From: Coniferiporia sulphurascens | Lineage: Eukaryota; Basidiomycota; Agaricomycetes; Hymenochaetales; Hymenochaetaceae | Direction of reading: 5' to 3' | Assembly: GCA_002794785.1 (NCBI GenBank) | Contig: NBBA01000007.1 | Location: forward strand, 1,302,001-1,366,000 | DNA: 64,000 bases | Shown: positions 22,276-32,108 of the stretch, one piece after another | How positions within the stretch are numbered: the first letter of the stretch is position 1 | How the letters are laid out: each line of letters opens with the position of its first letter | Notes under the pieces: model-generated | Told to the model about the DNA's origin: nothing | Databases searched by the model: none | Seen by the model: only the letters and a program-made list of their open reading frames with translations | Translations under genes and position numbers: made by a program

Positions 22276-22916
22276 GGCCCCATTCAGCAATCCCGGATTC
22301 AGCCTCCACCTTTCGAGGTGGACCATTTGCTCAAATCCACTCGAAGCGGAAGAACGGAAGTCACGTAACAGTCACGCAAAGTAACAACATGTCATGCTTG
22401 CTGTATTTGGAGTGTAGACACATAAATGGAAATTTGCTTAGCTAAAACCCCAATCATCTCTTATATATTGCCGAATTTTTTTTTTTTCATTTTTATAATA
22501 ATATGATTGTAAGCCTTGTCCTGGCCAAATCATTCATTTTATTGCATCACAACATTAAAAATCATCTGAAGTGACCAGAAGACACTATTAGAAGAGGTCT
22601 GAGACTACTGATATTAATTGAAGAGGCATTGCTGGTTGACATTGAATAGAGGTGTGTACAAAATATTAAAGCCAAAGGAATATTTATCATTATGGCAATG
22701 GCGTGATTTTTGTAATCGTGAGAATGCAAACTGCAAGTTTACAGGCACAATCTGGATAGATCTATTATTACTAAGCGCCAGCTGTAACGAAGTGACACGG
22801 CTTGAAGCCGAAGCCGTAGTTACTGAACGCTTCTGTATGCCCTCAGCCCCCGGCATATGTCAGCCTTGAAAATTTGGCAGGGGGCGGAGCTGAATCTGGG
22901 ATTGCCGAATGGGGCC
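22276..22916. mobile_element. Non-autonomous TIR element, PIF/Harbinger-like (641 bp)
   Basis: Both ends start GGCCCCATTC, continue GCAATCCC with one transition difference, then GATTCAGC; about 30 bp of terminal inverted repeat with three transition mismatches. The target TAA is duplicated (22273-22275 and 22917-22919). The 3-bp TAA TSD and GGCC start match PIF/Harbinger elements. The interior is AT-rich and has no transposase; short ORFs in it are not convincing. It separates the gypsy protease from RT. Confidence 0.8.
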
Positions 22917-22935
22917 TAATGGGGCAGGCAAGCGT

Positions 22936-24430
22936 TCACGTCGGTATGTGATGCTTAATGACAAATTTTGCATCAATAAACTGGCCTTCAGCACCAGAAT
23001 TGATGAGCGCATTGGTGGGGACAGTTTTGTCATAGACAATCATAGAAATTGGGATCTTCATTGCGGGGAGCGAAGGATCGGAATTTACAATTGGAGACAT
23101 GGTAACAGGAAGACTTAGCATCTGTCTAATCTTCCTCTTTAAAAACCCTGCTTATCCAGGATGTCAAAAATCTCGTCTTTCTTGGTCTCGTCGAAGTGAC
23201 TGAGTAGGTTACAGATGTTCACAGCAATGAACTTGGGAGAGGTGTTCTCCGGGGTTGGTTTGGGTGTCTCGACAATGGGGAATGCATTATCAATGGTGCG
23301 GACTGTGTGCGATTGGCTGGGTCCTTGCTGGTACCTGGTACAGTCGCAAGCATTGTGGCCTTTTTCTCTGCAGGCAAGACAATGTCCTTTGCGTAAGCAT
23401 TTGGCATGCTCTTCCTCCGAGAGGCGTGGTGGGTGGTTGGTAGAGTTAACCTGTGTATTGCGCTGGTTAGCCTGTCCTTGTTGGTGCTGTTGGTTGTTCC
23501 CAGAGTTATGGAAACAGTTCTCTTGTTTAATGGGAGCTGGTCCCGGGCCACAGAGGGCCTTGAGTCGTTGGTAGACGGCGTCCTGTTTGGAGGCCTTGTG
23601 GTACCATTCCTCGATGGTGGTGGGTGGTTTGGCGTTAGATAGGATGTGTGCTAGAAGGCCATGTTTCAGGCCTTTCTCATAGATGGAAATGAGGTTGTTG
23701 TCGCCAGACATCCCGGCTCGGGTGACGAGAGATTGGAAGCAGCTGTTGTAGTCGTTGGTGGAGCTGGTCTGTTGGAGGCTCATGATCTCTTGAGAGGCTT
23801 TGGCGACGTCATCTGTGGTGATGAACGTGTTTTTGAAGTCGCATTTGAAGTCGCCCCAGGTCCTGTATCCAACTATGGTAGAGAGGACCTGACCATTTTT
23901 GTCTTTGGCAAAAGCGGATGCCAGTGTCTCTCAGTTGATGGCCCAGTCTCCAGCAGTGCCTGTCTGCATATAGGAGAGGACAAAGTTGATCTTTAACTCA
24001 TCAGTGTTATAGATGTGACAGTTGATGTGGAGGTATGCTTCGCAGCTGGATAGGAAACATCTAGCATACTTGCAGTCCCCATCGAAGGTATTGGGGTGGG
24101 CAAGGTTGATCTCTTTGGGCATGGGTGGGTTGTTTGACATGTTGTTGTCATCGTCTGGTATGGGTGTTCGGGTATGGGGAAAGCAGGTGCGGTAATCAGG
24201 TACGTTTTCAGCAAATGTGATGCAGGCATCTTCAGCATTGTTTGCTTTGGACCACTGATAGTCTCTGTGGGTGTTTTGGAGCCAGGTGTAGTAGTCGAAC
24301 TTGGAGGAGTTTGGTTGTTTCTTCTTGAAACACTTTAGCTCATGGTCCTAGGTGGTGCCAATGATCTGAGCAGTGGGGAAGGGTGCTTTGAACGACAGGG
24401 TGGGCAGAGGGTTAGTGCTTGGACGTTGGA
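22936..24430 (-). pseudogene. gypsy gag and aspartic protease
   Basis: Gag reads from about 24430 (stops at an expected Trp near 24348 and at about 23935) through a capsid-like region (FDGDCKYARCFLSSCEAYL, GTAGDWAI, YRTWGDFKCDF) and a CCHC knuckle CLACREKGHNACDC near 23375. Protease follows with ALINSGAEGQFID, where the catalytic DSGA has become NSGA, then HIPT-stop-TLACP at an expected Arg. A stop near 23139 separates the two. Confidence 0.8.
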
Positions 24431-24452
24431 TACATCAGCAAAAAAAGTGGGA

Positions 24453-24463
24453 AAGCTTGTGCT
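24453..24463 (-). promoter_or_regulatory. Putative self-priming primer-binding site of the gypsy element
   Basis: Two nt inside the 5' LTR border the sense strand reads AGCACAAGCTT. This is not a tRNA 3'-end complement (no TGG), but it is perfectly complementary over 11 nt to AAGCTTGTGCT in the LTR (24881-24891, minus). That matches the Tf1/sushi self-priming design. Confidence 0.55.
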
Positions 24464-24465
24464 AG

Positions 24466-25002
24466 TGTTAAGCTCAACAGTTACGTGGGGATCGACATCA
24501 GGGCTTCCTGATCGTCGAGAATGGTGGTGACGGCAACAGGGCTTCCTGATGCCAGTAACGAGATGGATCGACATCGGGGCTTCCGTGTTGAAGTTCGAGC
24601 TTGATGCCGAGACAGCGTCGGAGTTGGAATAATTTTTTGTAGTATTTTTCTTGTTGTATGCGTGCTCGGTTTCCCTTGTGTGATTATCTACTGGTTAAAC
24701 GATATACTTGGATACGGAGTGCATTCACTCATGCCGCGAATTGCTGAATTCCAACATTCCAGATTGTTGCTAAGTACATGGTGGTCTTCTTAGAGGAGTC
24801 GGGTTACAATGAAGTGGCAGTTGACTAGGAGGGGCACACAGTAGCTGGTGAGGTGCAGTATTGGGCTTGTATGAACAAAGAGCACAAGCTTAGGGCTTGT
24901 GCTACCGACTTTACAGGCTTATATGCTACTCTATGCATTTGCTGCTGTAGTTGCTTGTATGAGTCAGCGCCATGAGGCGAAGGGTAAAGGAAAAACGTAA
25001 CA
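24466..25002 (-). repeat. gypsy 5' LTR, with nested insertion and a deletion
   Basis: Reads TGTTAAGCTCAACAG...AACGTAACA. Compared with the 3' LTR it carries a 171-bp insertion plus 5-bp duplication (24586-24761) and lacks about 180 bp near its other end (junction TTGCTTGT/ATGAGTCAGC near 24955). Confidence 0.88.
24586..24756. mobile_element. Short LTR-like insertion (171 bp)
   Basis: Starts TGTTGAAG and ends TTCCAACA with TSD TTCCG/TTCCA (24581-24585 and 24757-24761), which restores the uninterrupted LTR sequence found at 17685-18185. TG...CA ends and 5-bp TSD suggest a solo LTR of a small LTR element (TRIM-size). No ORF. Confidence 0.75.
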
Positions 25003-25846
25003 GGTGCAGAGAATGGAGAGTCTTAGCATATTCAAAATAATAAGAGAGGGGGGGAAGGGAACAAAGAAAATTTGTAGAGAAGGGGGAGGTGCCCTTATAG
25101 ACACCAAGAATCCATCTGCATGCCGTGTTTTGCACAGCCTGCAGGCGGCTTACTAAGGTTTTTTGGTGCCGGCCATGATACCACACTGGCATGCCCCAAG
25201 TGAGGACGGAGCAGACACAGGTGGTGTATAGTCGGCAGAGGAGGAGGGCCGAAATACTGCGTTCTGTGTTGCCAAGGATGCGGAGGGCGGCAAGGGTGGA
25301 GAGGCCTTTGGAGCGCATGTGCTCGATGTGGGCCTTGAAGGTGAGGGCGGGGTCCCACCATATCCCTAGCCAGCGAAGTGGGATGGATGGTTAGATGAGT
25401 GTGGTGGGGGCTACCCAAACCCCGGCAGTGTCCCAGTTGGTGTATGCATCTGAGTGGCGTTGGGGTGGGTGGAAGTGGAGGCACTCCGTTTTGGCTGCTT
25501 TGATGTTGAGACCGATGGCACTGAAATGGGTGTTGAGCTGATGGTAGGTGTTGGACAATTGCTGGCAGTTGGATGCCATGCTGGGTCCTATGCACACAAG
25601 GAGGTGGTTGTCTACATATGCGAGGGCAGTGGTGCCGGTTTGGTGAAATTTCTGGAGGACCATGCCTGCGAATATGGTCGAGAGGATCAGGGAGACCGGC
25701 GACCCTTGGGGGGTGCCAAGGTTGGGTTTCTGGGCTGTTGGGAGGGTGGTGCCATCGAAGGCGATGGCGACCTGCTGGTCCGTCATGAAGGACAAGCACC
25801 AGTCTGCCATGTTGGGCAGGCACTGGAGGTCCAACAGTTGCTGGTG

Positions 25847-26941
25847 GACCGCAAATCGTGTGCCCACTGCGCAATGGATGCAGTGCCCGAAGGCGACACA
25901 TGTCCCCACCCCCGCCTCTGCAACAACTGCAAGGGCGACCACCCCACCACCCTACCGGCCTGCCCTAAGAAGAGGCATTACTGCCAAATCGAAGAGGCCC
26001 TCGCCACCAACCCCACCAACGAACAGATGGAGGAGCTATGATAGAGACACTCTCTATCTTGCAGTGGAACGCTGCCTGCTCACTTGCGGCGATACATTCC
26101 CTAATTCCCGTCCTCACAACTGACCCCTCCCCACTGCACCTAATTCTTATTCAGGAACCACCCTGGTATCAAATAGGCCTGCAACCCTCACTCACTGACC
26201 CAGCCGGCACCCCAGTCCTCAATGTCCCTACCATCCCAGGATATGTACCTGTTCTACCACCAGAGGTTCACCCTTGGGTAGTCACATATGTATCCAGGGC
26301 CCTCCCCCCTACTTCATGGTCAATCCTTGGAGCCGCATCTCATGGCACCAACATTCTGACAGTGGAGGTACAATCCCAACTCACCCTCTGGGTGTGCAAC
26401 TACTATGGCATGCACCCCCTGGACTGAGAGAATGCCTCCCCTCAGTACCCAGGTGAGTCCTTTTTATTCTCACTCCCCTCAGTGCTAGCCACCACTCTAC
26501 TTGTGGCAGGCGAATTCAACTGTCGCCACCACATGTGGTCCGAACTCTCAGCCACACAGCGAGATGACTTGGGGGCGCAACCCCTCGATGACTTTTTCCA
26601 TGGGCATGGCCTGGCGCCTGCCCACCTTCCTGACTCTGACTCGCGACCCGACAGCAATCATCATTGGTGTCCCATTGACATGATCTGGGCCCCACCTGCG
26701 TTCAACCCTGATTCTATTCTAGATTCGGCTACCTCCGACCTGTCACCACTGTCCGACCACGCTATCCTGTGATGGTCACTGCCATTTCGGCCCCCCCCTC
26801 CTGTCCTAAAGACCTGCCGGCTGCTACCAGCCGACAAGGAGGAATGGACCAACATAGCCTTCCCTCTACTTGAAGCAGCCTTCCATCTCCTGGGGCTCGA
26901 CACCCATGCCCTGGACATTAAAGCGAAGGTGGTCATCGACT
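25847..26941 (+). mobile_element. LINE H: ORF1 end plus endonuclease, probable inverted 5' part of LINE G
   Basis: Plus-strand LINE starting in the ORF1 zinc knuckles (SCAHCAMDAV, CPHPRLCNNCKGDHP), ORF1 stop at 26039-26041 overlapping the ORF2 ATG (26038-26040) as ATGA. The endonuclease reads ILQWNAACS, LIQEPPW, VAGEFNCRHH (GDFN changed to GEFN), LSDHAIL. It ends near KVVID where the tail of LINE I enters. Together with G it has the order expected for a twin-primed insertion. Confidence 0.8.
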
Positions 26942-27885
26942 TTTATTATTATTATTATTCCTGCAGTATTACATAATTACAAGCTGCCCCCCCTGAAGGG
27001 GGGGCCCTAATTACATAACAATGGAGGCACCCATCATTGCGCAACACATGAAACTGGGCAGGGGCCCTGCTCCCCGAAGGGTGCCAAGGTGTGGAAGGCC
27101 CCTATTAGTACAAAGCAAAAAGAGGAGGGAGGAATACATATCACTACGATGATACCAAGTGGACAAGGGCAGGCAAAAGAGGTAGCTTAGAATGGAGAAA
27201 GGGAGGGTGGGAGCACCGGCTGAGACATACAATTAGGAGTCTGAAAGGTGGTCACAAATCAGAGAGGAAGGGTGGGAGCATACCTGAGAGCTCCAAGAGA
27301 GCCAGGTCCGAGTCCTGGGTATGGGGTCCAAGCATACAACACATGTAGTCCCGAAGGAGGTCCAAGTCCATATCCACATCGGTAGGGTGGCCGTCTAGTT
27401 CCATTGTGGCAAAAGCCAAACGGATGGTACCCACGGTTCTGTCAGAGAGGCAGTTCAAGTGCCCTGTCAGCCTGAGCCAGTGGCACAGAACCAGAATAAG
27501 GTTCTCCTCAGCCCATTCTGAGTGGTGGACTGGGAGGGGGATTTTGGCTGGCCATATGCGCTGAATCCAGGGTTGGAAAGTGGTACACCTGCCTAAAATG
27601 TGGGTGGTCATCTGCACTGGCCATGGTGGGTGGTTATGCCACCTGCAGTGGGAGATCAGGCCATGCCTGCACCGGTAGGCTGAGTTGAAGCTCAGCCAGT
27701 AGCCCCCATAGGGACCGGCATGGCAGAGGACTTGTGCCACTGCAGAAAGGTGATGGCGAGGGTGGTCCACAGAGTGGGTGAGCAGTTTCCACAGGCGATG
27801 GGAGGGGATGCCATGCACTGCCAAGTATTTGTCGGCGGTGGAGGCAAGAGGGCGGGCCAGTGATAGTGTCCACCATTTGACCAGA
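26942..27885 (-). mobile_element. LINE I, 5'-truncated 3' end
   Basis: Minus-strand LINE: (TAA)n tail at 26942-26960, 3' UTR with hairpin (about 26985-27003), then an open frame 27252-27884 encoding the region after RNase H (WTLSLARPLASTADKYL, CRHGLISHCRWHNHPPW, ...LLELSG). No RNase H domain remains. It lies between LINE H and the 5' UTR of LINE J; no TSD could be recognised. Confidence 0.82.
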
Positions 27886-29729
27886 GTCTTGGCCAGAATT
27901 AAGAGCACCCTTGCAGGACTCAAACAATGCATGTGTTACAATTTTCCTTTACTTTCCCTTAATGCGCTGACTCACTTCCTCTTCGTCATCATCAGTCAGC
28001 GCAACTCCCCCATTTCTCTGACTTACTCATCCTTATTCCGCCTTGTGCCATAAGATGCCATGATGACGCCTTATTGCACCATCATGACGTGCTTTGCTTA
28101 CTGATCACCGTACTTGTATTACCAAGGCCTTCCTTGAGTTTCCATGACCTTCCATAGTCTGGTAAACATACCTAACCAAGTTGCTACAGTAGCAAACACA
28201 TAGAGTAGCATATAAGCATGTAACTTCAGTAGCACAAGCCCTAAGCTTGTGCTCTTTGTTCATACAAGCCCATTATCTGCTACCACCAGTCTACTGTGCG
28301 CCTCTTCAGCCATTAGTCGCTTCGTCATAACCCGACTCTGCTAAGAAGCATACTGCATCCACATCGTCGATCAGGAACCCCCACTGATGATCATCTTCGA
28401 CTTACGACATCTAGGAAGCCCCGTTGCCATACTACCAGCCCCAATGATCAGGAAGCCCCGACGTCAATCACCGCGTAACCGTTGAGCTTAACAGCATGTA
28501 CCTTCCTCGGGATATGCAGCGACCGAAACTGCTCCCGCTGTCCTCTATGACATATGGGCGCTATATTGGAGCACTAGGGTAAGGCATGCTGCACCAGGGG
28601 GCTACCCTGGGTGAAGGTTGCGGTGCCATAGACACTACTCCACCCATATGGACTGACCCCCCTACCCTACACATTCCCTCCCCGACCATAGAGGTCCTGT
28701 AGAGTACTGCTGCGCTTCTGGGAATCAACTTAAGCCTGTAGTGGGAATTACCCCCACACGAACCGATGGAGGATTTAGTCCTCTGGAGCCACTGAGGGGA
28801 ACTCTCCCACAGTGCTACGGCCTGAGACACTACACTTCAGCATGCCGGGATGCCGACACACGCTCCATGCAGGCCCTTTCCCATGCCCTGGCATGTACTT
28901 CAGAAACAGCTGTTACAGCTGGAATACTCAGGAACCAAGGTCATGGGACAAACACCCAGTCAATGCCCAGCCCCCACTTCTGGATCCGCGATCATACCAG
29001 GATCTCCATCTCGCATACCCGACCCTGGTGGCAAAGCCATCCCAGGGAGTAAGGGATACTAACCACCTCAAGGGGGTCCAACCCACCCAAGAGGCCCATG
29101 GTGCCCTGTCGCCTTTCAGCATCGGGTGGTTCTTACCGCCATGCCATGTGTTATGAGCCCCCTATCTCCTTTTAGCATGAAGTGCTGTCATCAGAGACCC
29201 TTTTGGGAATTTGGGGGAGCAGTTTTTGATTTGTCATGCTAGGGACAACATGAGCTCCGAGGTACCCAGGAGGGCAGTGCTCAGCACCCAAAGGTGCGAT
29301 CCGGGTTGCCCCAAACCGAGGTTTCCCAACCGAAGTCACCTGCTGCAAGGCAGGGGGTTTCCCCCCCCCTGTGAGGACGTTAACGTCATGTCCCCCCCCA
29401 CCAAGCCCACATACAATGCAGGCCCGATGAGCATGCCACCCCGAGAGAGCAGCACAGATGCCAGAAGAAATCATCCTCACCAAGTCATTCGACCAGAGGC
29501 AACATTTTTGATGGGTTGCCATGACAATCAGCAAGCTCCACACTCGTTTCCCACCACGTTATGGTGACCGACAACTGTCCCCAGTGCACTAGGGTGAGTT
29601 GGAACCTTCTCTTGTATGATGCCCAGTCCCAGAGAGTCCAGACAAGGTTGGGTAGCTGTGACATACCCCCAGACAACCCCCAGTGAAAACCAGAGATGGT
29701 GGTGGTAAGAGGACAAGAAGGATGTCTGG
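27886..29729 (+). mobile_element. LINE J, 5' UTR only
   Basis: Non-coding plus-strand sequence matching the 5' end of LINE K (for example AATTAAGAGCACCCTTGCAGG here and ATTAAGGGCGCCCTTGCAGG in K), and later blocks such as GATGGTGGTGGTAAGAGG. It is interrupted by solo LTR copy 3 (TSD GCATG). It ends in a junction with the endonuclease end of LINE K. The many overlapping ORFs of 60-120 codons are not conserved with K and are not called. Confidence 0.7.
27934..28493 (+). repeat. Solo LTR of family LTR-A (copy 3)
   Basis: TGTTACAATTTTCC...GAGCTTAACA, same family and orientation as copy 1. Perfect 5-bp TSD GCATG (27929-27933 and 28494-28498) within the LINE J 5' UTR. TATA-like CATATAAG and the AGCACAAGC stem are present. 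Confidence 0.92.
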
Positions 29730-30398
29730 GTTGATTGATGGTGGGGCCCATACCATGTCGATTGGGCAGCATCGATGCCCTGGGAGGGGCCGAGTGTCGC
29801 AGTCAGGTGGGTGGGCCGGTTCATGGCCATGTTCCCTGAAAAAGTCATCCAGAGGTTGCGCTCTGCAATCTTCTTCTCGGGTGGAGTCGAGTTTGGACCA
29901 CGAGTGGTGACAATGGTTGAAGTCGCCAGCCACCATGAGGGTAGATGCGAGGGCCAGAGGGAGAGAAAAGAGGAACGACTCACCTGGGTACCCCAGTCTA
30001 GCATCTGCCCGATCAGGGGGCAGCATACCATAGTAGTTGCACACCCTAACCAGGAGGTTGCCTTGGATCTCCACTGTCACAATGTTGGTGCTGCTAGAGG
30101 CTGGGCCGACTACTGACCATGAAGACTGGGGGAGGGTCCTTGAGATGTAGGTGACCACCCTGGGTCAGGTGGCAGGAGGGAGTACTGGGACAAAGCCTGG
30201 GATTGTCAGTATGTTGAAGACCGGGTCCCCGACTGGGTTGGTGAGGGAGGGCTGTAGCCCGATTTGATACCACGGCGGCTCCTGGATCAGAATCAGGTGA
30301 GGGGGGGAGGGTTCATCAGTAAGGACAGGAATTAGGGAATGAATTGCCGCAAGTGAGTGGGTGGCGTTCCACTGGAGTACACAGATTTGTGCACTCAT
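29730..30398 (-). pseudogene. LINE K ORF2 endonuclease domain (partial)
   Basis: Starts MSAQICVLQWNATHS at 30398 (ATGA overlap with the ORF1 stop, 30398-30395) and shows LIQEPPWYQIG, YISRTLPQSSWSV and VAGDFNHCHHSW. It is the APE-type endonuclease. A stop near 30163 and the loss of everything after PSINPDI make it non-functional. Confidence 0.82.
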
Positions 30399-30957
30399 TG
30401 GTCCTCCTCCATGAAGGCATTGGTGTCCTCTTCTACCTGGAGGGCGGAGTCGATGGTATGGAAGCACTTCTTCTTCGGGCAGGTGGGAAGGGTGGCGGGA
30501 TGGTCACCCTGGCAGTTAGCACAGTGGCGGGGGTGGGGGCAGGCATCTCCTTCGACTGTGTCATTTGCACAGTATGTGCACGACTTATGATGATTGGCCA
30601 TTAAGTGCTGTCTGGCACATTCAGCACAACAAGCCTGGGCTTGGCAGCCCTTCTTTCTGTGGCCGAGTCCTTGGCAGCGCTCACATTGGGTGAGGCCGGG
30701 GCGGACTGGTGGGACCGAAAGGCAGAGGGAGGATCCAAATAGGTGTTAAGCCTACTGATTAGGTAAGGCTTAATAAGTGATCGACAAGGATCAACTGAAT
30801 AAGACAAGGTAGAGACAAGATGACAATTGAGCAAGGGTTTCCCCAAGGACTAGTAGACTGGTGGACTGGTGACTGGTGACTTAGTATCCCACAGAGGAGA
30901 TTGTTAGTAAATTGATGAAAATCGTGATCGCCGGATCAACAGATTAGCAAGATCGAC

Positions 30958-31605
30958 ATGGCAAGACCTGTAACTCTAATTGATACCAGGAACCTATGCC
31001 AACGCTGTAAAGATGCAGATCAAGTAGCATGGAAAGTGTTTAATATTGCATGCACAACAGTAGGACAGAATGCAGGATATGACAACTGTCAAATTACATT
31101 CGATCATACTACAAGGGAACAACAAGTGGTGGAAAGGCTAGAAGTAATAATTGAACATAGAGCAACTATGTTCTCGTATCAATTGAATAGATATGTAATC
31201 AGCGCTTACACAAGAACCAAGATTTATAATCAGCCACATAATGAATTATGTTATCAAAGGGCGGTTATTACATCAACCGACTATGCAGAAGTGGCACACC
31301 AAATAGTTCATACTATCAATAAACAATCACGAGAACAACTATTTGCATACAAAGCCAACTTCATAGCCAAAGGACACACAACAGTAGATCGAAAAGAACC
31401 AAACCAAAGACAGGAGTTAGTACCAATAGATAAAGAGATTATAATACAATAGTTCAATGATGAACCTTCATATAGAGTCACACCAGGGTATAGCAGGATA
31501 ACAAATATAAATGCTATAGGGCTGGAAGAGCTCTTTATGCCAGTAGATGATAGGACACCAGAATGAACCCCTTTCAATGAAATAATAGAAATGAATCAAT
31601 CTTAG
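30958..31605 (+). pseudogene. Unknown LTR-encoded protein, copy 2 (three stops)
   Basis: Same ORF as at 14728-15378 (MARPVTLIDTRNLCQRCKD). It is broken by TAG at 31450-31452, where copy 1 has the Trp of IIRWFNDEP (TGG to TAG, with the preceding Arg CGA changed to CAA), and by TGA at 31564-31566, where copy 1 has CGA (Arg). All changes are transitions of the CpG or C/G to T/A type. The final TAG is at 31603-31605. Confidence 0.75.
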
Positions 31606-32063
31606 TCTATGGTAATAAGTAACAAGCCACAACAAGATAAGATTAAGAAGGCTAGCATAATTGCTGAGCCACACAAGTATATCTAAGTGTTTGGCTAAGA
31701 ATAGCTGATGGAAGCATGGCAATCAATTGAAGATGCAATTGATGGGAGCCAAGTATAGTGCATCGCACAGCAGAACCGATTAGGAAATAAGGAAAAGCAT
31801 CATAGGTATAGTAGTATCCGAGAATGGTTAACTTAGGTATTATACTGTATGACTCGATGGAAACTCAGGGAAGGTTCTAGCATAAGATAAAGATAGCATG
31901 GTAGGCTGTAGAACATACTGGAATATGTAGCTGACTCATAGGAAGCTAAGAATAGTAAATAGCATGTACAGGATTGTACTGGAACATTCCTATGACTTAT
32001 AAATCAAGAGTAGTATGTTGTAGTATCTACTGGAACATAGTAAATAGGTTACAACATGTAGGG

Positions 32064-32108
32064 TATAAAAGTGCAATGTAAAATTGTGGTAAAAAGCAGT
32101 TTAATTCA
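32064..32108 (+). promoter_or_regulatory. Core promoter of ORF-bearing element copy 2
   Basis: TATAAAA at 32064-32070 and CAGTTTAATTCA at 32097-32108; A-to-A distance 34 nt as in the other copies. It lies downstream of the ORF, so a transcript starting here would leave the element and run into a former internal region. Confidence 0.65.

Larger units (their letters stand above)
17685..25002 (-). mobile_element. Complete Ty3/gypsy chromovirus, decayed
   Basis: 7.3 kb on the minus strand, flanked by GGCGC (17680-17684) and GGTGC (25003-25007), a TSD with one CpG-type difference. The order from the right is 5' LTR, gag with CCHC knuckle, protease, RT/RNase H, integrase, chromodomain, an extra 3' ORF, a polypurine tract and the 3' LTR. 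Gag and integrase hold a few stops and the protease Asp is mutated to Asn, so the copy is inactive. A TIR element (22276-22916) and a small LTR-like insertion (24586-24756) are nested in it. Confidence 0.92.
16896..25848 (-). mobile_element. LINE G, RT-RNase H segment, split by the gypsy element
   Basis: Minus-strand LINE made of 25003-25848 (RT, readable from LLDLQCLPNMADW through GTPQGSPVSLIL and YVDNHLL to FSTNFLCSLPPLSYYFEYAKTLHS) and 16896-17684 (RNase H: VFTNGLHMG, SDSLMAL, WCPGRSDIPGNEWAD). The gypsy element separates them with TSD GGCGC/GGTGC. The 3' end is lost at 16896, where the tail of LINE D abuts. At 25847-25848 it joins LINE H in inverse orientation, which fits a twin-priming 5' inversion of one element (see findings). 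Confidence 0.8.

Noticed and set aside
20633..22309. RT ORF starting MEAESGIAEW as a natural start
   Set aside because: These codons lie in the terminal inverted repeat of the 641-bp inserted element. The gypsy frame continues from the protease instead.
22614..22869. ORFs of 60-130 codons inside the TIR element as genes
   Set aside because: AT-rich, no recognisable domain, overlapping on both strands; chance ORFs.
28561..29772. Overlapping ORFs on both strands as genes
   Set aside because: They lie in LINE 5' UTR sequence and are not kept in the homologous region of LINE K.
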